DNA of 64,000 nt from NCBI GenBank assembly GCA_045806105.1, contig JBJMJY010000060.1, positions 1 through 64,000 on the forward strand, given 5' to 3'. This stretch comes from AC-32 sp045806105 (GTDB taxonomy: Bacteria > Actinomycetota > Thermoleophilia > Gaiellales > Gaiellaceae). Positions 45,995-54,130 of this stretch are shown here, piece after piece. The notes beneath the pieces were generated by a model, which saw only the letters and a program-made list of their open reading frames with translations, made no database searches and was not told the DNA's origin. Both the position numbers and the translations under genes were made by a program. Each line of letters begins with the position of its first letter. Within the stretch, counting starts at the first letter, position 1.

Positions 45995-46653
45995 GCGTCC
46001 CTTTCGGCGAGGTAGAGCAGCACCGCCTTCACCCGGCGGTTGACGTCGGGTTGCCACGCGACCCCTAGCTTCCGGAAGATCGAGTGGATCACCTTCTCGA
46101 CCGACGGCTCCGTTATCACGAGTGACGCAGCGATCGCCGCGTTGTTCTTGCCCTGCGCCATTTCCTCGAGTGTCTCTCGCTCACGTGGCGTGAGTTCGTC
46201 GAGCGGCGACTTGCTCCGCCCCCGCGCCGCGACGAGTGCTTCCACGATCTTCGGGTCGATGACCGAGCCTCCCCGTGCCACTTCGCGGATTGCCCCGGCC
46301 AGCTGCGCGGCGTCTCCCACCCGGTCCTTGAGCAGGTAGGCGCGTCGGTCGGCGCCCTGTTCGAGCAACGCGAGTGCGTATTCGGGCTCCGCGAACTGGC
46401 TGAGCACGACCACACCCGTCTCCGGGCTCGTCTCCCGTAGGCGATCGGCGACCTCGATACCCTCGTCCTGACTGGTCGGCGGCATTCGGATGTCGGTCAG
46501 CACCACGTCGGGTTGCTCCACCTCGATTGCCTCGAGCAGCGACGGCAGGTCTTCACACGCCGCCACGAGCTCGATGTCCGGCTCGGGCTCGAGTAGGCGC
46601 CGGATGCCCTCACGCACGAGATAGGTGTCCTCTGCGACGACGACGCGGATCAT
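45991..46653 (-). CDS. NarL/LuxR-type response regulator
   Basis: 220 residues, ATG 46653. Receiver domain with acidic pocket (VVVAEDTYLVREG), phosphoacceptor Asp in DVVLTDIRMPP, Lys in YLLKDRV, then LuxR-type HTH (LTPRERETLEEMAQGKNNAA IAASL; SVEKVIHSIFRKLG). Likely partner of the kinase encoded tail to tail. A tandem GTCATCAC/GTCAACAC motif 66 nt upstream could be its own binding site. Confidence 0.92.
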   Translation of the reverse strand: MIRVVVAEDTYLVREGIRRLLEPEPDIELVAACEDLPSLLEAIEVEQPDVVLTDIRMPPTSQDEGIEVADRLRETSPETGVVVLSQFAEPEYALALLEQGADRRAYLLKDRVGDAAQLAGAIREVARGGSVIDPKIVEALVAARGRSKSPLDELTPRERETLEEMAQGKNNAAIAASLVITEPSVEKVIHSIFRKLGVAWQPDVNRRVKAVLLYLAERDA

Positions 46654-46718
46654 CGCGTTCCGACTAAACGGTGCGACGTCAACGCGTCGGCTGCGTTCCC
46701 TGCACAGGCGACATCGGT

Positions 46719-46740
46719 GTCATCACCCGGTCAACACGAG
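46719..46740. promoter_or_regulatory. tandem GTCATCAC-type motif upstream of the response regulator
   Basis: GTCATCACCCG GTCAACACGAG, 11-bp period, 66-87 nt upstream of the regulator start, similar to 39602-39623. The rest of 46654-46815 has no gene. Confidence 0.45.
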
Positions 46741-46815
46741 CGCGACATCTAGCGACGGATAGAACCGATTGAACCCGCATGGTTGCACCAACACCAGCTT
46801 GCCCAGTGGCCCCAT

Positions 46816-46835
46816 CTACATGCCCATCGCGTGGT
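46816..46835. repeat. right copy of 20-bp direct repeat (fabI 3' end)
   Basis: CTACATGCCCATCGCGTGGT, matching 39471-39490 at 19 of 20 positions; bounds a 7.3-kb block with ABC exporter and two-component genes. Confidence 0.6.
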
Positions 46836-47592
46836 ACCCGGAGTCGACGTAGAGCGTCGTCGCGGTGACGTTCTTCGCCTCATCCGAGAGCAGGTACGCG
46901 CCCGCCGCGCCCACGTCGTCGGCGTCGATCGGCCGGTGCAGCGGCGAGCGCTCCTCGACGATCGACTCCATCGTCGGGAAGCCGGCGATCGAGCGCGCCG
47001 CCAGCGTCCGCACGGGCCCGGCCGAGACGGCGTTCACGCGGATGTTCTTCTGGCCGAGGTCCCACGCCAGGTACTGGACCGAGGAGTCGAGCGTCGCCTT
47101 CGCCACGCCCATCACGTTGTAGTGCGGCACGGCTCGCTCGCCGCCGAGGTAGGTCATGGTGAGGATCGCGCCGCCGCCGGCGGCCTCCATCAGCGGCTCC
47201 GCGAGCCGCGCGCACGCGACGAGCGAGTAGGCCGAGACGTCGAGCGCCATCCAGAAGCGGTCGCGCGGCGTGTCGGTGAAGCGCCCCTCGAGATCCTCAG
47301 CCGCCGCGAAGGCCACCGAGTGCACGAGCAGGTCGAGCTGCCCGCCGAACGCCTCCCCCACCTCGCCGAAGACCCGCTCGAGGTCCTCGTCCGAGCGCAC
47401 GTCGCACTCCGTCACGAGCGGCGAGTCCACAGAGGAGGCCAGCTCGCGGACGCCCTTCTCGATGCGCTCGCCCTGGTACGTGAAGGCGAGCGACGCACCG
47501 CCCTCGGCGAGCCGGCGCGCGATCGCCCACGCGATCGAGCGGCGGTTCGCGACGCCGAGGACGAGACCGCGCTTTCCGGCAAACAGTTCCAC
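46816..47592 (-). CDS. fabI: enoyl-[acyl-carrier-protein] reductase
   Basis: 258 residues from GTG 47592. SDR-type FabI: KRGLVLGVANRRSIAWAIAR (NAD-binding with the FabI-typical Ala-Asn-x-x-Ser), catalytic Tyr-x6-Lys in HYNVMGVAKATLD, SAGPVRTLAARSI, and C-terminus GYHAMGM. Reduces enoyl-ACP in fatty acid synthesis. Its last 20 bp are duplicated at 39471-39490. Only 25 bp separate it from the divergent protease gene. Confidence 0.93.
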   Translation of the reverse strand: MELFAGKRGLVLGVANRRSIAWAIARRLAEGGASLAFTYQGERIEKGVRELASSVDSPLVTECDVRSDEDLERVFGEVGEAFGGQLDLLVHSVAFAAAEDLEGRFTDTPRDRFWMALDVSAYSLVACARLAEPLMEAAGGGAILTMTYLGGERAVPHYNVMGVAKATLDSSVQYLAWDLGQKNIRVNAVSAGPVRTLAARSIAGFPTMESIVEERSPLHRPIDADDVGAAGAYLLSDEAKNVTATTLYVDSGYHAMGM

Positions 47593-47617
47593 GGCGCGCG
47601 AGTCTAAGTCTTCCGAA

Positions 47618-50600
47618 ATGTCAGCTACGCTCCTGCCCTTGCGCCGCAACTCTCTACTTCCGCTCGTCGCGGCGCTGCTCCTTCTCGCCACCGCTGCTTC
47701 CGCCTCCGCTGCGCTGCGGCCTATCCGCCTACCGCAGCGGGGCGAGCTCACGCTCCCGCGGGTGCGCCACGGCATGCTGAAGATTCCGCGCGGCCAGGCT
47801 CACGGACGGGTGACGGTCCTCGTCGGGCTGCGGCTGCCGCCGCTGGCACGGCGCTACGGACCCGGCCTGTTCGCGTTCGGACCGCGCAAGAAGCTCGACG
47901 TCGCGGGCTCGCGCTCGCAGGCGTACCTCGCGCGCCTCGCGCGCGCCCAGGCCGCCGCCGCCCGCGCGATCCGGCGCGCCGTCCCGAGCGCGCGGATCTC
48001 GTACCACTACCGGACGATCCTCGACGCCCTCGCGGTGCAGCTGCGCTACCGCGACCTGCCGAAGCTGATGCATGTGCACGCGGTACGGAAGGTCTACCCG
48101 AGCGCCCGCTACCACCTCGACACGAACCGGAGCCCGTCGGTGATCCGCGCCGACACCTTCTGGGCGACCACCGGCGGGCGCGGCCAGGGGATCAAGATCG
48201 CGATCGTCGACGACGGCGTCGACCAGTCGAACCCGTTCTTCAATCCGGCCGGCTTGTCGTACCCGGCCGGGTTCCCGAAGGGCGGCCGCACGTGGACGAC
48301 GCCGAAGGTGATCGTGGCGCGCGCCTTTCCCGGTCCCGGCTCCGGGCGGCAGGGACGCCTCGCCCTCTGGCGGCCGGGCTCCTTCCACGGCACCCACGTC
48401 GCGGGCATCGCCGCCGGCGTGGCGGGCACCGTCGTCGGCCCCGGCCCCGACCACCCGGCCACGACCGGCCTTTCCGGGATCGCGCCGCGCGCGTGGATCG
48501 GGAACTACCGCGTCTTCAACGTGCCGGTGCCGACGGGCGGGCTCGACGCCTTCACGCCGCAGATCGTGCTCGCCTTCGAGGCCGCCGTGAACGACGGCAT
48601 GGACGTGATCAACTTCTCCGGCGGCGGCCCCGAGATCGATCCCGCGAGCGATGCGCTCGTGGACGCCCTCGACAACGCCGCCGCCGCGGGCGTCGTGCCC
48701 GTCATCTCCGCCGGGAACGACCGCGACGACTTCGGCCTCGGCTCGGTCGGCTCGCCAAGCAACGCGCCCGCGGCGATCTCGGTCGCGGCGGCGTCGAACC
48801 TGCACGTCTTCGGCAGCGAGCTGCAGGTGACCGGACACGGAGCGCCGGCCTCGCTCCAGCACGTCCCGTTCTCGTACAACGTCACCGTCACGAACGCCTG
48901 GACGGTCGGCCAGACGCTCGTCGACGTCGGCACTCTCAGCGGCACAGACGGCCGGCCGGTGGAGCGGCACGTCTGCGCGCCGACGGGGTTCGATCCGAAC
49001 GACGAACGCTTCTCGTCCCTCCGCGCCGGGTCGCTGCAGGGCATGGTCGCCCTCGTCTCGCGCGGCGGCTGCACCTTCGCCTCGAAGGTCGAGCGGGTGC
49101 GCAAGTCCGGCGCGACCGGGATCCTGCTGGTCGACAACCGGGCGGGCGAAGCGAACTTCATCCCTCTCCGGCTGGCGCTCCCCGGCGGGATGATCTCCGA
49201 TCTCGACGGCGCGAACCTGCGCACCTACCTCGCCGCCCACGGAGGCCGCAGCACCTTCCGCGCGACCTCGCCGAGCGACCCGCACGAGCTCCAGACCGGC
49301 CGCAGCGGGATCATCACCAGCTTCTCGTCCGGGGGCCCGACGAACTTCGACCACCGCCTGAAGCCGGACGTCGCGGCGCCCGGCGGCCAGATCCTGTCGT
49401 CGACGCTGACCGAGTTCGCCGGCGCGCCGTTCGCCGTCTTCGACGGCACGAGCATGGCGGCACCGCACGTCTCCGGCGCGGTCGCGCTGCTCCTGCAGCA
49501 GCACCCGGGCTGGTCGCCGCAGCAGGTGAAGTCGGCGCTGACGACGTCCGCGGCGCCCGCCTGGGGCGACACCGCGCGCACGAACGAGGCGTCGGTGCTG
49601 CTCGAAGGCGGCGGCCTGATCGACGTCGCCGCGGCCGACTCGCCGAAGCTCTTCGCGGAGCCGACGTCGCTGTCGTTCGGCTACCTCACCACCGACACAG
49701 GCCCGGCGCGCGAGGCGCTGCTGCTCTCGCTCACCGACGCGGGCGGAGGCGGCGGAGCCTGGAGCATCGCCGTGCAACCGCAGTCGGGGAGCGCCGGCGC
49801 CACGATCGCGCCGGCGACCAGCTCTGTCGCGCTCGCGCCCGGCGGCACCGTCGACCTGCCGATTGTCGCCACCGCCGCGAACACCGCGCCGAGCGGCGAC
49901 GACTACGGCTTCGTCGTGCTCACGCGAGGCGCCGACCGTGTGCGGATCCCGTATTACTTCTCCGTCCAGTACCCGCAGGTCGGGCGCGCGCCGCGCGACA
50001 CGATCCGCGCGTTCCAGTTCGGCGACACGAGCAAGGGCACGAGCTACGTCAGCCAGTACCGCTTTCCGACCGAGCCGTTCGGCCCGCCGCCGGGCTACAC
50101 CGGTAAGCCGTTCAACGAGGACGGCGCGGAGCAGGTCTACACGGTCCGCGTCAGCGAGCACGTCGCGAACGCGGGCGTGGCTGTCGTCGCCGCCGAGCCG
50201 GACACGCTGATCGAGCCGTGGTTCCTCGGCTCGCTGAACGAGGACGACGTGCAGGGCTACCAGGGCACGCCGGTCAACGTGAACGGCCTCACCTTCGAGT
50301 ACCAGTTCGACAACGGCGCGGCGGCGGTCGACTTTCCGCGCGAGGGGCGCTACTTCGTCGCCGTCGACTCGCGCGCCGATCCCTACACGAACCTGCCGCT
50401 GCGGGGCCAGTACATCCTGCACTCGTGGCAGAACGACGTCGCGCCGCCCCGCTTCAGGTTCCTAACGAAGGTGATCTCGCCCGGCCGCCCGCTGTTGGCA
50501 GCGATCGCGACGGACCGCGGCGCCGGGATCGACCCGCTCTCGCTCGTGATCGGCTACAAGCAGACACTGCTGCTCGCCTCGTTCTACGACCCGGGCTCGG

Positions 50601-51040
50601 GACTCGTGCTTTGGGCGCTCGACGGCGCGCCGAAGATCGGCCTCGGCAGGACGCCGATGATCGCCGTCGCATCGGACTACCAGGAGTCGAAGAACATCGA
50701 CCAGGCCGGGAACGTGTTGCCGAACAGCGCATTCCGCTCGGTCCGACTGCGAGCGGTGGCCAGGCCGACGGTGAACTGGCTCCTGCCGCGGCCGCGAGCC
50801 TGCGCCGCGCGCGTCGAGCCGCTGATCGTGACCGCGGGCTCGAGCCGCCACGTCCTCAACGTGATCTTCTTCGACGGCAAGCGGAGGATCGTCGTCGTCA
50901 AGCGCGGCTTCGAGGGGCTCTACGACGCCGCGTGGCGCACGAGGAAGGCGCACCGCGGCCGGCACGTGCTGCGGGCGGTGGTGACCGACCGCCACGGCAG
51001 GACCGTGTCGGCGCGCCGCGTCGTCCGCGTGTGCCGGTAG
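47618..51040 (+). CDS. secreted subtilisin-like (S8) serine protease with PA domain
   Basis: 1140 residues, ATG 47618. Signal peptide PLVAALLLLATAASASA, I9-like propeptide region, then catalytic Asp (KIAIVDDGVD, ~198), His (GSFHGTHVAGIAAG, ~258), an inserted PA domain (~380-520, GMVALVSRGGCTFASKVERV) and Ser (FDGTSMAAPHVSGAVALL, ~610). About 500 further residues form Fn3-like/beta C-terminal domains ending with a Cys-containing segment. Large extracellular protease of the lactocepin/cucumisin type; probably nutritional or envelope processing. Confidence 0.92.
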   Translation: MSATLLPLRRNSLLPLVAALLLLATAASASAALRPIRLPQRGELTLPRVRHGMLKIPRGQAHGRVTVLVGLRLPPLARRYGPGLFAFGPRKKLDVAGSRSQAYLARLARAQAAAARAIRRAVPSARISYHYRTILDALAVQLRYRDLPKLMHVHAVRKVYPSARYHLDTNRSPSVIRADTFWATTGGRGQGIKIAIVDDGVDQSNPFFNPAGLSYPAGFPKGGRTWTTPKVIVARAFPGPGSGRQGRLALWRPGSFHGTHVAGIAAGVAGTVVGPGPDHPATTGLSGIAPRAWIGNYRVFNVPVPTGGLDAFTPQIVLAFEAAVNDGMDVINFSGGGPEIDPASDALVDALDNAAAAGVVPVISAGNDRDDFGLGSVGSPSNAPAAISVAAASNLHVFGSELQVTGHGAPASLQHVPFSYNVTVTNAWTVGQTLVDVGTLSGTDGRPVERHVCAPTGFDPNDERFSSLRAGSLQGMVALVSRGGCTFASKVERVRKSGATGILLVDNRAGEANFIPLRLALPGGMISDLDGANLRTYLAAHGGRSTFRATSPSDPHELQTGRSGIITSFSSGGPTNFDHRLKPDVAAPGGQILSSTLTEFAGAPFAVFDGTSMAAPHVSGAVALLLQQHPGWSPQQVKSALTTSAAPAWGDTARTNEASVLLEGGGLIDVAAADSPKLFAEPTSLSFGYLTTDTGPAREALLLSLTDAGGGGGAWSIAVQPQSGSAGATIAPATSSVALAPGGTVDLPIVATAANTAPSGDDYGFVVLTRGADRVRIPYYFSVQYPQVGRAPRDTIRAFQFGDTSKGTSYVSQYRFPTEPFGPPPGYTGKPFNEDGAEQVYTVRVSEHVANAGVAVVAAEPDTLIEPWFLGSLNEDDVQGYQGTPVNVNGLTFEYQFDNGAAAVDFPREGRYFVAVDSRADPYTNLPLRGQYILHSWQNDVAPPRFRFLTKVISPGRPLLAAIATDRGAGIDPLSLVIGYKQTLLLASFYDPGSGLVLWALDGAPKIGLGRTPMIAVASDYQESKNIDQAGNVLPNSAFRSVRLRAVARPTVNWLLPRPRACAARVEPLIVTAGSSRHVLNVIFFDGKRRIVVVKRGFEGLYDAAWRTRKAHRGRHVLRAVVTDRHGRTVSARRVVRVCR

Positions 51041-51786
51041 CGGTCGTCACAGGCGGCTCCAGCGGGATCGGCGCGGCGCTCGCGCAGGCGCTGCGAGGCC
51101 GCGGCTGGGACTGCGTGCTCGTCGCGCGGGGCGAGGAGCGGCTGCGCCCGCTCGCGGAGGAGCTGGGCGGGGAGTGGGAGCTCTGCGACGTGGGCGACCG
51201 CGAGGCCGTCGACCGGACGGCGGCGGCGGTGCTCGAGCGCCATCCGCGCGTCTCGCTGCTCGTGAACAACGCCGGCATCCCGGGCCGCGGAACGTTCCTG
51301 AGCTCGTCGCCGGAGCGGATCGAGGAGGTGACGCGCACGAACTACCTCGGGGGCGTCTGGTGCCTGCGCGCGTTCCTGCCGGGGCTCGAGGCGGCTGCGC
51401 CGTCCGACGTCGTCAACGTCGTCTCGGTCGCGGGCACCGTGACCGCTGGCGCCGGCGGCCCGTACACATCGTCGAAGCACGCGCAGCTCGCCTTCTCGCG
51501 CTCGGCGGCGGCGGAGCTGCGCCCGCGCGGTGTGCGGGTGCACACCATCCTCCCGGGATTCGTCGAGACCGAGGGCTTCCCGCAGCGCACGCGCTTCGGG
51601 CCGCGCCTCTCGACCCTGGTCGTCGAGCCGGAGCTCGTGGCGGAGCGCGTGCTCGCCGCGATCGAGCGCGACCGCCGTGAGATCTTCGTCCCGCGCTGGT
51701 ATCGGATCGCCCCGCTCGCCCAGGTGCTCGCCCCGAGGCTGGTCGCCCGGGTGGCCGCGCGCGGCGTCCGTCCGGCAGGCGACTAG
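51031..51786 (+). CDS. short-chain dehydrogenase/reductase
   Basis: 251 residues, GTG 51031, overlapping the protease end by 10 nt. Rossmann motif VVTGGSSGIGAALAQAL, NNAGIPG, catalytic Ser and Tyr-x3-Lys (YTSSKHAQLAFS). NAD(P)-dependent oxidoreductase of unknown substrate. Confidence 0.92.
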   Translation: MPVAVVTGGSSGIGAALAQALRGRGWDCVLVARGEERLRPLAEELGGEWELCDVGDREAVDRTAAAVLERHPRVSLLVNNAGIPGRGTFLSSSPERIEEVTRTNYLGGVWCLRAFLPGLEAAAPSDVVNVVSVAGTVTAGAGGPYTSSKHAQLAFSRSAAAELRPRGVRVHTILPGFVETEGFPQRTRFGPRLSTLVVEPELVAERVLAAIERDRREIFVPRWYRIAPLAQVLAPRLVARVAARGVRPAGD

Positions 51787-51795
51787 GATGCTCAC

Positions 51796-52215
51796 ATCGC
51801 CGACGAGCTCACCGCCGCAGAAGTTGCCCCGGTCGCCGAGTTCCGCGCGGCGCTGCGCCGGTTCATGCGCACCGCCGAGCGCAACGCCCGCGCCGCGGGG
51901 CTAACGCCGCAGCGCTATCTGCTGCTGCTGATGATCAAGGGAGCCGCCGACCACAGCGAGCAGTCGACCGTGACCGAGCTCGCGGAGCAGCTCCAGCTCG
52001 CCCAGAGCACTGTGACGGAGCTCGTCAGCCGCGCCGAGGAGATCGGCCTGGTCGCCCGCGAGCGCTCGACCGAGGACGGCCGCATCGCCTACCTGCGCCT
52101 GACGCCGGACGGCGAGCAGCGCCTGGCGCAGTCGTTCACCAGCAACGAGCGCGAGCGGCAGGCCTTGCGCGACGCCTTCTCGCACCTCGAGACGATCCTC
52201 GCGGACTCGGACTAA
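51796..52215 (+). CDS. MarR family regulator, probable ATC start
   Basis: The first standard start (ATG 51865) would cut helix 1; the frame is open to the SDR stop and reads I-ADELTAAEVAPVAEFRAAL before it, which looks like the true N-terminus with ATC 51796 as initiator. Winged helix: STVTELAEQLQLAQSTVTEL, SRAEEIGLVARERSTEDGRI. In line with the SDR gene, so it may regulate it. The stop overlaps the convergent SelW-like gene by 4 bases. Confidence 0.82.
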   Translation: MADELTAAEVAPVAEFRAALRRFMRTAERNARAAGLTPQRYLLLLMIKGAADHSEQSTVTELAEQLQLAQSTVTELVSRAEEIGLVARERSTEDGRIAYLRLTPDGEQRLAQSFTSNERERQALRDAFSHLETILADSD

Positions 52216-52427
52216 GCCAGCGCGCTCAGGATCTCCTCGGTTTCCGGATAGCGGCCCCGCTCATGCTTGGAGAAGACGAGGCGGCCCTCGCCGACCACGT
52301 CGAACTGGCCCTTGCCGCCCGGCGTCGCCTTGGCGTCGTGGCCCGCACGCTCCAGCTCGGCCGCGAGACTCGCGGCCCGTACGTCGTAGCCGCTTCAGGT
52401 GGGGCAGTAGAAGATCTCGACCTGCAC
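52212..52427 (-). CDS. SelW/Rdx family protein with CPTU motif (candidate selenoprotein)
   Basis: GTG 52427 to TAG 52212; 71 residues if the in-frame TGA (52395-52397, codon 11) is read as selenocysteine. Sequence: VQVEIFYCPT-U-SGYDVRAASL, then AAELERAGHDAKATPGGKGQ, FDVVGEGRLVFSKHERGRYP, ETEEILSALA. This is the full SelW/Rdx layout: CxxU redox motif, GG..FxV and FSK...GR(Y/F)P. Thioredoxin-like small redox protein. A hairpin of the SECIS type follows the TGA. Last gene of the operon from acpS/nnrD. Without recoding no product would exist. Confidence 0.85.
52359..52377 (-). promoter_or_regulatory. candidate bacterial SECIS hairpin of the SelW-like gene
   Basis: On the coding strand GGCCGCG-AGTCT-CGCGGCC, 7 perfect pairs, loop AGUCU, starting 17 nt after the TGA. 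The GCG-AGUCU-CGC apex is very like the E. coli fdhF SECIS apex (GGUCU loop) recalled from the literature. Confidence 0.65.
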
Positions 52428-52437
52428 CGGCGCGATG

Positions 52438-53139
52438 CTACCGGCGGTCGAGGAGGTACCAGCCGAGCTCGGCGACGTAAGGCGACGGCGCCAGCGTCTC
52501 CGCGCACTCGCGCGCTTCACCCTCGCACCCCGCGAGATCGAGGTACGGGTCGAGCTCGCGCGACTCGCGCTCGTACTCGACGCGCCTGAGCACGAGCCCG
52601 TTCGCCTCGAACAGGTGCCGCAGGTCGACGTCCGCGAGCGCCCGGGTGTGCGACGGGTCGCGGGCGCGCTCGAACGCATTCAGGTCCAGCGCCGCGAGTG
52701 GGTCGACCGGCGCCAGCTGGTCGACGACGAGGAGGCGGCCGCCCGGTCGCGTCACGCGCGTGAGCTCCGCGACCGCGAGCTCGGGTCGCGTGATGTGGTG
52801 CAGTGAGCGCAGCGTCGCGGTGAAGTCGAACGACGCGCGCTCGAACGACAGCCTCGTGGCGTCGCCCTCGACGAACTCGACGTTGTCGAAGCGCGCCGCG
52901 CGCTGCCGTCCCTGCTCGAGCAGCTCCGGCACGAGGTCGACCGCGACCACCTCCCGGACGTGCGGCGCCAGCGCGAAGGCCAGCGCGCCCGCCCCGGCGG
53001 CGGCGTCGAGAACGCGCTCGTCGCCTCGCAGCTCGGCGAAGCGGACGACCTTCGCCTCCAGCTCGGCCGCGCGGGCGTCCTGGAGCGCGGCGACGCGCTC
53101 AGCCGTCTTGCCGAACCGGTCCCGAGCGGCGTCGTGCAT
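52438..53139 (-). CDS. class I SAM-dependent methyltransferase
   Basis: 233 residues, ATG 53139. SAM motif VLDAAAGAGALAFALAPHV, acidic second motif VVAVDLVPELLEQ, VEGDATRLSFERASFDFTAT and LHHI, as in UbiE/COQ5-like enzymes. Substrate unknown. Overlaps the CCA-adding gene by 41 nt and ends 10 nt before the SelW-like start. Confidence 0.88.
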   Translation of the reverse strand: MHDAARDRFGKTAERVAALQDARAAELEAKVVRFAELRGDERVLDAAAGAGALAFALAPHVREVVAVDLVPELLEQGRQRAARFDNVEFVEGDATRLSFERASFDFTATLRSLHHITRPELAVAELTRVTRPGGRLLVVDQLAPVDPLAALDLNAFERARDPSHTRALADVDLRHLFEANGLVLRRVEYERESRELDPYLDLAGCEGEARECAETLAPSPYVAELGWYLLDRR

Positions 53140-54130
53140 AGTCGAGCGCCTCCTCCTTCGTCGCGATCGTACCCACGGCCCGCTCCTCCTCGATCTCGGC
53201 GAGCAGGCGGCCGATCTCGGGCCCGGGCGGCAGACCGAGCTCGTCGCCGCGCACGAGCGGCTCCGCCGGGTCGTTCCGGCGCGCCCCCTCGACGGCCTCG
53301 CGCAGCTCGGGCGCGCCGACGAAGGCAAGCGCCTCGAGCGCCCACGGCTCGGTCGCGCGCCGGAAACGGTGGATCGAGCGCGCATCCGGCTCCGGCCGCT
53401 CGGCGCGGAGCAACGCGGATGCGAGTTTGCGGAGATCGTTGGAGACCGGGAAGCGCCGCAGCCGCTCGCCGAAGATCGCGACAAGGCGGTACTCGGGCGA
53501 GTCCCAGCGATCGAGGCGGTCGTCGATCCGTCCGCCCAGGGCGTCGAGCAGCCCGAGGTCGTCGAGCCGCCGGTAGCCGGACGGCGACAGGCGCCACAGC
53601 TCCGCCACCACCCGCTCCCCCGCCGGGCGCGTAACGAGCGCCGCGTCCCTGCGCACCAGCTCCTCCGTGTCGGGCGTCATGCGGAAGTCGAGCTCGTCCT
53701 CGAGACGCGCCGCGCGCAGCAGTCGCAGTGGATCGTTCTGGAAGACGGACTCGCTCACCGCCCGAATACGGCCGCCCGCGAGGTCGCCGTAACCGTCGTA
53801 TGGGTCGACGGTCTCGTCGGCGCCCACGCGCTGGGCAATCGCGTTGATGCTGAAGTCGCGGTCGGCGAGGTCCTGCTGGATCGAACCCGGCAGCGGCGTG
53901 AAGTCGACGGTGCGGTCCTGGTCGAGCGCGACGCGCCAGGCACCGTGGCGGTCTGACAGCGGGAACGGCGCGCCCCCGGAATCACGCGCGTACGCCCGCG
54001 CCGCCCGCTCCGGATCGCGGATCGCAACGTCGAGGTCGACGACGGGCCGCCCGAGCGCGTGGTCGCGCACGGCGCCGCCCACGACCCACGCGTCGTCGCC
54101 GGCGAAGAGCTCCTCGACGAGCTCACGCAT
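53099..54130 (-). CDS. tRNA nucleotidyltransferase / poly(A) polymerase family protein
   Basis: 343 residues, ATG 54130. Class II head: WVVGGAVRDHALGRPVVDLD with the DxD metal pair (DLDVAIRD), DRDFSINAIA, and NDPLRLLRAARL. Adds CCA or A to tRNA 3' ends, or is a related nucleotidyltransferase. Shorter than classic CCA-adding enzymes (about 400+). In a tight operon with alr and nnrD/E. Confidence 0.88.
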   Translation of the reverse strand: MRELVEELFAGDDAWVVGGAVRDHALGRPVVDLDVAIRDPERAARAYARDSGGAPFPLSDRHGAWRVALDQDRTVDFTPLPGSIQQDLADRDFSINAIAQRVGADETVDPYDGYGDLAGGRIRAVSESVFQNDPLRLLRAARLEDELDFRMTPDTEELVRRDAALVTRPAGERVVAELWRLSPSGYRRLDDLGLLDALGGRIDDRLDRWDSPEYRLVAIFGERLRRFPVSNDLRKLASALLRAERPEPDARSIHRFRRATEPWALEALAFVGAPELREAVEGARRNDPAEPLVRGDELGLPPGPEIGRLLAEIEEERAVGTIATKEEALDYARRRSGPVRQDG

